In this document: positions 27,250-33,893 of the stretch, piece by piece
How positions within the stretch are numbered: position 1 is the stretch's first letter
Layout of the letters: each line of letters opens with the position of its first letter
Source of the DNA: Klebsiella pneumoniae
Lineage (GTDB): Bacteria; Pseudomonadota; Gammaproteobacteria; Ga0077536
Length of the DNA stretch: 45,615 nt
Assembly (NCBI GenBank): GCA_945861225.1
Contig: CAMATU010000005.1
Coordinates: 1 to 45,615, forward strand
Direction: 5' to 3'
Program-made: the position numbers and the translations under genes
Notes under the pieces: generated by a model
Seen by the model: the letters and a program-made list of their open reading frames with translations, nothing else
What the model was told of the DNA's origin: nothing
Database searches by the model: none

Positions 27250-27671
27250 GCCACGTGCTGGCTAATCCATTGCAGCAAGGCTTCACGCGAGCCTGCGCCC
27301 GACTGGCGCGCTGTTTCAATGCCATTCTTGAGCATGAGCAGAGTTGGAATGCTGCGGATATTAAAGCGCGCCGAGAGTCCTGGCGCTTCGTCGCTGTTGA
27401 CCTTCACAAACCGGACCTGCGGCTCGAGTGCCGCGGCTGCCGCGGCAAAGTGCGGTGCCATCGTGCGACAAGGGCCGCACCACGGCGCCCAGAAATCGAC
27501 AACCACCGGGATCTCGGTCGCGCGGATGAGTAGGTCGAAATGTGTTGCGTCGAGTTCGACTGGTCGCCCCGTGAATAGCGGCTGTTTGCACTTGCCGCAG
27601 GTAGGCCGATCGTGGAGGCGCTCGGCCGCCATACGGTTGGTCACATAACAGTGCGGGCAAACAATGTGCAA
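27246..27671 (-). CDS. trxC: Thioredoxin 2 (TrxC)
   Basis: A 141-aa cytoplasmic thioredoxin with an N-terminal zinc finger. Cys5, Cys8, Cys25 and Cys28 form two CxxC pairs (CPHC, CGKC); the thioredoxin active site is W64-C-G-P-C68 in DFWAPWCGPCRTM, and the cis-Pro is in RSIPTLLML. Length and zinc motif identify TrxC rather than TrxA. The start is TTG at 27671 with GGGAG upstream. It is the first gene of a two-gene unit with the PatZ-like gene (ATGA overlap) and is divergent from the channel/ATPase operon; the FNR box at 27771-27784 lies 100 bp upstream and could affect both directions. Confidence 0.93.
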   Translation of the reverse strand: MHIVCPHCYVTNRMAAERLHDRPTCGKCKQPLFTGRPVELDATHFDLLIRATEIPVVVDFWAPWCGPCRTMAPHFAAAAAALEPQVRFVKVNSDEAPGLSARFNIRSIPTLLMLKNGIETARQSGAGSREALLQWISQHVA

Positions 27672-27770
27672 TGGCTTGGCTCCCTGGCATTGGCGCGGTT
27701 GGTGAACACGTGAATTTCTCCCGCGCGTGATCGCGAGCTTAGCACTCTAAGCAGTTACGCTTCGTTCGAA

Positions 27771-27784
27771 TTGATCGGTATCAA
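27771..27784. promoter_or_regulatory. FNR/FixK-type box TTGATCGGTATCAA
   Basis: A perfect TTGAT-N4-ATCAA palindrome in the gap between trxC (left) and the leader peptide/channel/P-type ATPase genes (right). The hexamer CAAAAT at 27807-27812 lies about 32 bp from the box centre, the spacing of a class II FNR promoter, which would start transcription near 27819. The FNR encoded at 32442 has the recognition residues for this exact sequence. Confidence 0.75.
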
Positions 27785-27872
27785 CAAGTTTCACGCGACA
27801 CCCTCTCAAAATTGATTCATGCTGGATTCACTGGCCGATCACGTAGTCACCTTTTCTGATGAGGAGCGAACG

Positions 27873-27920
27873 ATGCACGTCTTTGCGAGAAAAAACTTGC
27901 GCCGCCGCTCCAGTTTATGA
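27873..27920 (+). CDS. Candidate 15-codon leader peptide
   Basis: A 15-aa reading frame MHVFARKNLRRRSSL with an excellent ribosome site (GAGGAG, 6 nt before ATG). Its TGA overlaps the ATG of the channel gene (ATGA at 27917-27920). The channel's own start has no good ribosome site, so coupled translation through this leader is plausible. The Arg-rich sequence shows no known attenuator signal. Confidence 0.5.
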   Translation: MHVFARKNLRRRSSL

Positions 27921-28375
27921 CCGCTCACGATGCACTTCTAACCGAGCACAACATCGCCGTGGTCCTCGTGACCGGTGTGCTGGTGCTTGCCTGCGTGCTT
28001 CTGCATTACGAAGTGTTTTCGTGGCTAACCCGCGCCCTGGTCAGAATGCACACACGCATTCGCCGGCGACGGATCATCTTGCTGATCTTCGGCCTGCTCG
28101 CGCTGCATGTCGCAGAGATCTGGATGTTCGGGTTCGGCTATTTCGTGTTACTGGATGGTTCGAGTGTCAGCCAAATTCACGGTTCGGGCGGGCGGTTGCT
28201 TGATCTGGTTTATTTCTCGGCAGTTGTCTACACCACCCTCGGGCTGGGCGATCTGATTCCAGGCGGTGCGATTCGGTTCATGACAGGCACCGAAGCCCTG
28301 ACGGGTTTCGTGCTGATCACGTGGTCGGCGTCCTTCACGTTCCTGGAGATGGAGCGCTTCTGGAAAACGGATTAG
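27917..28375 (+). CDS. Small K+-channel-like membrane protein
   Basis: A 152-aa inner-membrane protein of the two-TM ion-channel (Ion_trans_2) type. Hydrophobic segments lie at about 13-32 and 52-78, a pore helix with filter at about 97-113, and a last helix at about 123-143. The filter reads T106-T-L-G-L-G-D112, in place of the canonical TVGYGD; the Tyr to Leu change is seen in some bacterial homologues and may alter selectivity. No RCK or ligand domain is attached. The start overlaps a 15-codon leader, and the next gene, a P-type ATPase, begins 12 bp after its TAG in the same frame. Predicted to be under FNR control via the box at 27771. Confidence 0.83.
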   Translation: MTAHDALLTEHNIAVVLVTGVLVLACVLLHYEVFSWLTRALVRMHTRIRRRRIILLIFGLLALHVAEIWMFGFGYFVLLDGSSVSQIHGSGGRLLDLVYFSAVVYTTLGLGDLIPGGAIRFMTGTEALTGFVLITWSASFTFLEMERFWKTD

Positions 28376-28387
28376 CGAGCAGATTCA

Positions 28388-30940
28388 TTGGACATAGCCC
28401 AACGAAATCTTAATGGCCTGAGTCACTTCGATGCGTCCGAACGCCTTCGGCTGGAAGGTCCAAATGAGCTCGCATCCTCGTTGACTCGGAGTTTGCGGGA
28501 GATCGCGTTTGAAGTATTGAAGGAGCCGATGTTCTTGTTGCTGCTCGCTGGCGGCGCGATCTATTTACTGCTTGGCGACGTGCACGAGGCGCTCGTGCTG
28601 CTGTTCTCGGTGTTCGTGATGTTGGCCATCACCATTTATCAGGCGCGGAGAACCGAGCGAGCAGTGGAGGCGCTACGGGATCTCGCGAGCCCGCGAGCGC
28701 TAGTCATCCGCAATGGCGAACGAATCCGTATCGCAGGGCGTGAGGTGGTGCGCGGCGACGTGCTCGTGGTGCAGGAGGGCGATCGCGTGCCCGCCGACGC
28801 GGTCTTGTGGACCGTGAGTGATTTGCGGGTGGACGAAGCGCTATTGACTGGCGAGTCGGTCCCCGTGAACAAGGCAACCTGGGATGGCGTGCAGCAAATA
28901 ACAGCACCGGGGGGTGATGATCAACCGTTCGTATTTTCCGGAACGATGGTGGTGCAAGGACATGGGCTGGGGGAGGTCCTTGCGACCGGTGCGGCGAGCC
29001 AGATCGGACATATCGGGTTGGCGCTGGCGGCGATTACCAAGGAGCGCTCACCGCTACAGCTGGAAACGGCGCAGATAGTTCGCGCGATTGCGCTGCTCGG
29101 ACTCACCTTTTGCATGCTGGTGGTCGTCCTCTACGGTCTTACCCGCGGCCCCTGGCTGGATGGAATTCTCGCCGGTATCACGCTCGCGATGGCGATTTTG
29201 CCCGAAGAGTTTCCAGTTGTGCTCACGGTCTTTCTGGCAATCGGCGCTTGGCGTATCTCAAAAGAGCGCGTGTTGACCCGTCAAGTCTCAGCGATCGAGA
29301 CACTCGGCGCCGCGACAGTCTTATGCGTGGATAAGACTGGCACCTTGACGATGAATCGAATGGCCTTGAAGCGACTCGCGATAGATGATGAAAGAATTGA
29401 TCTCGACGCACAGACAGGACCGCTGGACGGGCGCCTGGCGCAACTCCTGCTGACCAGCGTGTGGGCAAGCGAGTCAACGCCGTTCGATCCGATGGAAAAG
29501 GCGCTGCAGGAGGCAGGCAAGACGTCCTTGAACCCCGGCCTGATTGATACGCGAGGGATGAAGTTGGAGCGCGAGTATGCGCTGTCTCCCGAGCTGCTGG
29601 TGCATTCTCATGCATGGCGGCTGCCCGATGATCGCGGGTTAGTCACGGCGAAGGGCGCACCGGAAGCCATCGCTCGCGTCTGCGCGCTGTCACAGGCACG
29701 CTGGGCGACCATTCAGGCGCAGGTCAATGTGATGGCAGCGGACGGCTTGCGGGTTCTCGGTGTGGCGCGCGCAGAGGGCGATCCACAGCAGTGGCCGGCG
29801 CAGCAGACTGCCTTTCAATTTGAATTCCTCGGGCTCGTCGGCTTGGCGGATCCCGTGCGGCCCACGGTGGGCGCGGCCCTGACAGATTGCTATCGCGCCG
29901 GGATCCGGGTGGTCATGATCACGGGAGATTACCCCGTGACCGCGCAAGCGATTGGCCGCGAGATCGGTCTTAAGGCTGCTGATCGGCAGATGACCGGGAA
30001 CGAGATGGCGCGATTGGGCGACGACGAACTAAAGAATCAAGTGAACGACGTCAATATATTCGCGCGGGTGTCACCCGACCAGAAACTCAGATTGGTGCGC
30101 GCACTCAAGGCGAATGGGGAAGTTGTCGCAATGACGGGCGATGGTGTGAATGACGCGCCCGCCTTGAAAGCCGCCCACATTGGCATCGCGATGGGCCGGC
30201 GCGGCACGGATGTGGCGCGCGAAGCGGCCTCGCTGGTGTTACTTGACGATGACTTTGCCTCAATCGTGAGCGCGGTGCGGCTGGGGCGACGTATCTACGA
30301 CAATATTCGTGACGCCATGCGGTACATCCTCGCGGTCCATGTCCCGATCGCGGGAATGTCCCTGCTGCCAGTGCTGTTCGGATGGCCACTCATTTTCTAC
30401 CCAGTGCACGTACTATTCCTGGAATTCGTCATCGATCCGGCATGCTCGATCGCCTTCGAAGCCGAACCCGAACAAGCGGGTCTGATGCAGCGCCCGCCGC
30501 GCCGGAAGGCAGGGCGCTTGTTCGATTTAAAGACTGTCATCACGGCCTTGCTGCAGGGCACAGCATTGTTGCTGGCGGTCGCGCTGCTCGATACCTGGGC
30601 GCTCAATCAGGGTAAGGCCGAGGCGGCGGTCCGCGCGATGGTCTTTGCCGCGATCGTTTTTGGCAACGTGGGCCTGATTCTGGCTAATCGTTCTGAGCAG
30701 GCATCGCTAATCACGATGTTGAGAGTGCCAAATCGGGCGCTTAGCTGGTTGATAAGCGGCGCCCTGCTGGGGCTCGCATTGGTCATTTATCTGCCGGGGC
30801 TGAACGGCATGTTCAAGTTTTTGCCGCTATCCATGAGTGAAATTGGCGCGAGCTTCGGCGCGGCTGCCAGCGCGCTGCTGAGTTATGAAGCGTACAAGGC
30901 ATTAGTACGAGCCGGATCCCGGCGCTCTTTGCTCAAGTAG
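28388..30940 (+). CDS. Cation-translocating P-type ATPase (P2/SERCA-like)
   Basis: An 850-aa inner-membrane pump driven by an aspartyl phosphate. It has an N-terminal cation-ATPase domain (GLSHFDASERLRLEGPNEL) and the A-domain TGES at 154-157. The M4 motif P272-E-E-F-P276 (PEGLP in SERCA) is followed by phosphorylation site D315-KTGTLT. The hinge GDGVNDAPALKAAHIGIAM lies near 583, and a C-terminal helix bundle (HVPIAGMSLLPVLFGWPLIF) follows. The M4 motif points to Ca2+, Mg2+ or H+ rather than heavy metals; no CxxC metal-binding domain is present. The start is TTG at 28388, 12 bp after the channel stop and in frame with it, with no clear ribosome site, so reinitiation after the channel gene is likely. 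It converges on the cytochrome c gene. Confidence 0.9.
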   Translation: MDIAQRNLNGLSHFDASERLRLEGPNELASSLTRSLREIAFEVLKEPMFLLLLAGGAIYLLLGDVHEALVLLFSVFVMLAITIYQARRTERAVEALRDLASPRALVIRNGERIRIAGREVVRGDVLVVQEGDRVPADAVLWTVSDLRVDEALLTGESVPVNKATWDGVQQITAPGGDDQPFVFSGTMVVQGHGLGEVLATGAASQIGHIGLALAAITKERSPLQLETAQIVRAIALLGLTFCMLVVVLYGLTRGPWLDGILAGITLAMAILPEEFPVVLTVFLAIGAWRISKERVLTRQVSAIETLGAATVLCVDKTGTLTMNRMALKRLAIDDERIDLDAQTGPLDGRLAQLLLTSVWASESTPFDPMEKALQEAGKTSLNPGLIDTRGMKLEREYALSPELLVHSHAWRLPDDRGLVTAKGAPEAIARVCALSQARWATIQAQVNVMAADGLRVLGVARAEGDPQQWPAQQTAFQFEFLGLVGLADPVRPTVGAALTDCYRAGIRVVMITGDYPVTAQAIGREIGLKAADRQMTGNEMARLGDDELKNQVNDVNIFARVSPDQKLRLVRALKANGEVVAMTGDGVNDAPALKAAHIGIAMGRRGTDVAREAASLVLLDDDFASIVSAVRLGRRIYDNIRDAMRYILAVHVPIAGMSLLPVLFGWPLIFYPVHVLFLEFVIDPACSIAFEAEPEQAGLMQRPPRRKAGRLFDLKTVITALLQGTALLLAVALLDTWALNQGKAEAAVRAMVFAAIVFGNVGLILANRSEQASLITMLRVPNRALSWLISGALLGLALVIYLPGLNGMFKFLPLSMSEIGASFGAAASALLSYEAYKALVRAGSRRSLLK

Positions 30941-30989
30941 CCGAGCAATGCTGAGGAGCAGGCACAGCCAGCAATAATTCGATATGCGG

Positions 30990-31403
30990 CTATTTGCGCT
31001 GAATCGACCGCAGGTAAGTAACAAGCGCTTGAATTCTTTGCTGAACCCGCTGTTCGGAATATGCCAGCAAGGAGCGGCCGTAGTGACTCCCCCATACCGG
31101 CATTTCCACATTGCCATGTGCGAGTGTCTGAAAGCCACGTCCATCGACCACGCGTTTTACATACTCGGCTGGATATTCACCGCTGTTGTTGCGCGCCAGC
31201 GCTGTGAGATCGGCGGGACGTGTGCGCAACGCGCCGGCCGCCGGGCCGTCGCCTGTGGCGCTGGCACCATGGCACGACGCGCAGTCACTCATAAAACGCG
31301 CCTTGCCCTGGGCGAGCAACGTGGCATCGGTGGCCTGCGCGGAGAGTGCATTGCTGGTGACGAAAAGTAGTAGTGCCAGGCACCGCTGAGATGATGTCTT
31401 CAT
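30990..31403 (-). CDS. Periplasmic monohaem cytochrome c
   Basis: A 137-aa class I c-type cytochrome with a signal peptide (LALLLFVTSNALSAQA, cut near residue 24). Haem attachment is C41-A-S-C-H45, with SDCASCHGASATGDGPAAG typical of small electron carriers. The distal Met is probably M101 in EMPVWG. AAGGTAA stands before the ATG. Its start faces the FNR box at 31538 (about 135 bp away), which fits an electron carrier made when oxygen is low. The partner oxidase or reductase is not in the window. Confidence 0.9.
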   Translation of the reverse strand: MKTSSQRCLALLLFVTSNALSAQATDATLLAQGKARFMSDCASCHGASATGDGPAAGALRTRPADLTALARNNSGEYPAEYVKRVVDGRGFQTLAHGNVEMPVWGSHYGRSLLAYSEQRVQQRIQALVTYLRSIQRK

Positions 31404-31537
31404 AGAATTACCTTTGCAGTCGAAAGCTTGCGAATGGCTTGCCCGGCGGCACCCCGCTGATAGCCCCGGCTCAACTGGCTGGTCAGGGTCACCGAACCTC
31501 CCGGGTCCTAAGTGTGCTTACGCCCCTCGCGTATTGC

Positions 31538-31551
31538 TTGATATGGATCAA
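31538..31551. promoter_or_regulatory. FNR/FixK-type box TTGATATGGATCAA
   Basis: A perfect TTGAT-N4-ATCAA palindrome in the 465-bp gap between the leftward cytochrome c gene and the rightward PAS/FNR genes. Leftward, a CACACT hexamer sits at about the class II distance; rightward no clear -10 is seen. It may serve the cytochrome, the PAS gene, or both. Confidence 0.72.
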
Positions 31552-31671
31552 CATCCCAGTTACAGAACGCGCGATCCTGGCAAATACCAAGCGCTATTCC
31601 TTGGTGCCTGAGTCCCTAGGAGACTGCGGACCGGAGAATGAGGCCGCACATTAAACAGGGAGCGAACCATT

Positions 31672-31845
31672 ATGACCCCGACGACTTGGATTCTCGTTGC
31701 GCATCCTTCAGTCTCAAACTGCATTTCAGTCCGCGTCATTGGTCTGGAAGTTCTTGATCCTTGTCAGGCGCTCATTCCCCGTACCAATTATTGTCATCCT
31801 CGCCGGCCATCAGCACTGGCGTCGCACACCACTGATCCACCATAA
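31672..31845 (+). pseudogene. Possible remnant of a host-attachment-family gene
   Basis: A 57-codon frame starts MTPTTWILVAHPS, with GGGAG upstream; the first ten residues resemble the N-terminus of the host attachment protein family (MxTTWILVAD). The rest (VSNCISVRVIGLEVLDPCQ) does not match that family, so it may be a decayed or deletion-fused start. It lies 120 bp downstream of the FNR box and 23 bp before the PAS gene. The resemblance is short. Confidence 0.3.
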
Positions 31846-31868
31846 ATGGAATCACACGGAGGGGGCAC

Positions 31869-32309
31869 ATGACGACAACGCAGCAACCCACTCGCGCACC
31901 GAGCATCGACGGCCCCAGCGACCTGCAAGCGTGCGATCCGCGCTGTGGGCGATTTGTCCTCGACGAGCATGGGGTAATTGTCCGGTGTGACAAGGCCAGC
32001 GAGATAATGTTTGGTGCGGCAGAGCGTGTTCTTGTTGGTCGGCATATCTCGACCTTAGTGCCGCGGTTGGCCGCCAAGTGCACCTGGGGTGGCTGGCTTA
32101 GTCCGGATATCCTTTTTCTCAGTCACTGCGAAATCCCGTTTCGTACGCGGCGGTTCGATGGCTCCCCGTTTATCAGTGCGTTACACTTTTTTCAATTCAC
32201 CGAGCACAACCACCAACGTGTCGCGGTGCAAGTCCATGATATTTCGACGCAAGGGCGTGTGGGGGCTGGCTCGTCCCGGGGCTGGGATTCGGCGTGGTGC
32301 CTGGAGTAA
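31869..32309 (+). CDS. Stand-alone PAS-domain protein
   Basis: A 146-aa cytoplasmic protein that is essentially one PAS domain (about 22-125): GRFVLDEHGVIVRCDKASEI, MFGAAERVLVGRHISTLVPR and RFDGSPFISALHF, ending in VAVQVHDIS. The pattern is near that of FixL-type PAS (GRNVSMLMP in the FixL here), but the haem His is not obvious. No output domain follows; the last 20 residues (GRVGAGSSRGWDSAWCLE) look unstructured. A very strong ribosome site (GGAGGGGG) precedes the ATG. It lies 132 bp upstream of fnr on the same strand and may be co-transcribed. The ligand is unknown. Confidence 0.72.
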   Translation: MTTTQQPTRAPSIDGPSDLQACDPRCGRFVLDEHGVIVRCDKASEIMFGAAERVLVGRHISTLVPRLAAKCTWGGWLSPDILFLSHCEIPFRTRRFDGSPFISALHFFQFTEHNHQRVAVQVHDISTQGRVGAGSSRGWDSAWCLE

Positions 32310-32360
32310 AGCACGCTCGCCGAGGTGACTACGTACTTTCCACAATCCGCCTACGCAGAT

Positions 32361-32376
32361 CCGCGAATATTCGCGG
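32361..32376. promoter_or_regulatory. 16-bp perfect palindrome upstream of fnr
   Basis: CCGCGAATATTCGCGG is a perfect palindrome 66-81 bp before the fnr ATG, in the PAS-fnr gap. It is not an FNR box. It could be an operator for another dimeric regulator, or chance in GC-rich DNA. Confidence 0.4.
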
Positions 32377-32441
32377 CCCAACCTGTGAGCAACAATCCCC
32401 GCCGAGACAGCATCCACCAAAACTACTCGCGGGGAGTCACC

Positions 32442-33191
32442 ATGAACAGCAACGTTCTTTCATTTCCGCCGATCCTTACCAATTGCACGAACTGTCGCTG
32501 GTCGCGGGCCTGCATCGCGCGCGCGCTTGATCCGAATGGTCTGGTCGAACTCTCCCGCCATGCATCGCACCCAGGGCCGCTCAAGCAGGGCGCGCAACTC
32601 TTCCGGCAGGGCGATAAACTGGAGGCGCTCTTTGTGCTCCGATCCGGATCAATAAAAACCTACCTCGATAGCGAGGATGGGTGCGAACAATCTATCGCGT
32701 TCCTCTTCCCCGGCGACATGGTTGGCTTTGATGCCATCGCGGGTAACCGCCATCCAACGTCAGCCGTCGCGCTGGAAACGACAGCCTACTGCGCTATTCC
32801 TTACGAGCGTGTGATGTCGCTGGCGGCCAAGACGCCCCACCTATTGCAGGAAGTGATGCGCGCTGCGGCGACGCACGTTATGGCAGCGCATTCCCACGTG
32901 TTGTTGCTCGGCCAGAAATCGGCGCCCGCGCGGCTCGCAGCGTTCCTGTTAGATTTATCCGCGCGGTTCGCGGTGCGCGGGTGCTCCAGGACTGAATTCA
33001 ATCTCAGTATGTCGCGCCAGGAAATAGCGAACTATTTAGCGGTGGCGGTCGAGACGATCAGCCGGCTTTTCACCGATCTTCAACATCGCGAAGTTATTGC
33101 GGTGGACCGCCGGTTTGTGAAAATCCTGTCGTTGCCAGCGCTTGAAGCAGTCGCGCGCGACGCGGCGCCCCAAAGGGTGCGCAGTGCATGA
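32442..33191 (+). CDS. fnr: FNR-type oxygen-sensing transcriptional regulator
   Basis: A 249-aa Crp/Fnr-family activator. The start is set at the ATG at 32442 (GGGGAG upstream); a longer frame reaches 32325. The four [4Fe-4S] ligands of FNR are all present: Cys15, Cys18 and Cys24 in NCTNCRWSRAC, and Cys117 in TAYCAIP, matching E. coli C20/23/29/122 in spacing. The cNMP-like fold carries FPGDMVGFDAIAG. The DNA recognition helix VAVETISRLF has Glu204, Ser207 and Arg208, the residues that read TTGAT/ATCAA. It should therefore bind the boxes at 27771 and 31538. A hairpin with T-tract follows at 33199. The name anr would be equally apt. Confidence 0.93.
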   Translation: MNSNVLSFPPILTNCTNCRWSRACIARALDPNGLVELSRHASHPGPLKQGAQLFRQGDKLEALFVLRSGSIKTYLDSEDGCEQSIAFLFPGDMVGFDAIAGNRHPTSAVALETTAYCAIPYERVMSLAAKTPHLLQEVMRAAATHVMAAHSHVLLLGQKSAPARLAAFLLDLSARFAVRGCSRTEFNLSMSRQEIANYLAVAVETISRLFTDLQHREVIAVDRRFVKILSLPALEAVARDAAPQRVRSA

Positions 33192-33198
33192 CGCGGAA

Positions 33199-33237
33199 CC
33201 GCCGGTCTTCGCCTGCGTGGAGGCACCGGCGGATTTT
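33199..33237 (+). terminator. Intrinsic terminator after fnr
   Basis: CCGCCGGT (33199-33206) pairs with ACCGGCGG (33225-33232), an inner GCCT/AGGC stem lies between, and ATTTTG follows. It stands 8 bp after the fnr stop and 15 bp before the end of fixJ on the other strand. Confidence 0.65.
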
Positions 33238-33251
33238 GTCTGCGGAAGCCC

Positions 33252-33884
33252 CTAATTCGTTGGCGTCATGCGCAGGAGCATCTGCGCCAACTGCGTTACG
33301 CCATGAGCAGCCATTTTTTGCAGAATGCGCGCACGATGCACTTCAATCGTGCGCTCGCTTAAGCCCAGATCGATCGCCAGGACTTTATTCGCGGTGCCGG
33401 CTACCAGTCGCTCCGCGATTTCGCGTTCACGACCGGTTAGATTCGCATAGCGCTGGCGCAACAGGGCCAGCTCGTGCAGTTGCTGGCGTTGCTTGGCATC
33501 GAGCGCCAAAGCGCTATTCACGCGCCGGATCAATTCGTCATCATTGAACGGTTTCTGCAGGAATTCGATAGCGCCTGCGCGCATGGCTTCGACCGCCATT
33601 GGTACGTCGCCATGACCGGTAATGAAAATAATCGGCAGGTGGCAGTCGCGCCGCTTAAGTTCCTGTTGCAAGTCCAAGCCACTCATGCGGGGCATGCGGA
33701 CATCCAGGATCAGACAACCGCCATGTGCTGGATCGTAAGCGGCGAGGAAGGTCAGCGCGTCGGGGAAGGCCTGGCTCTGCTGGCCAATCGAGCGCATCAG
33801 TATCGCGAGGCTGTCGCGCACCGCCTCTTCGTCATCAACGATGAAGACAGTGCCCAACGGGGTTGCTGAGTCTACGTGCTTCAT
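33252..33884 (-). CDS. fixJ: FixJ-type response regulator
   Basis: A 210-aa two-component regulator. The receiver domain (about 12-125) has acidic pair Asp17-Asp18, phospho-acceptor Asp61 in LILDVRMPRMSG, the FITGHGDVPMAVEAM switch region and Lys111 in FLQKPF. The LuxR/NarL helix-turn-helix output (about 145-205) reads LTGREREIAERLVAGTANK and GLSERTIEVHRARILQKM. The GHGDVPMAV segment is typical of FixJ. It lies 9 bp after the sensor kinase stop, so the two are one operon (sensor first). In rhizobia FixJ turns on fixK; here the nearby fnr may be the target, which is inference. Confidence 0.92.
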   Translation of the reverse strand: MKHVDSATPLGTVFIVDDEEAVRDSLAILMRSIGQQSQAFPDALTFLAAYDPAHGGCLILDVRMPRMSGLDLQQELKRRDCHLPIIFITGHGDVPMAVEAMRAGAIEFLQKPFNDDELIRRVNSALALDAKQRQQLHELALLRQRYANLTGREREIAERLVAGTANKVLAIDLGLSERTIEVHRARILQKMAAHGVTQLAQMLLRMTPTN

Positions 33885-33893
33885 CGCCTCATC

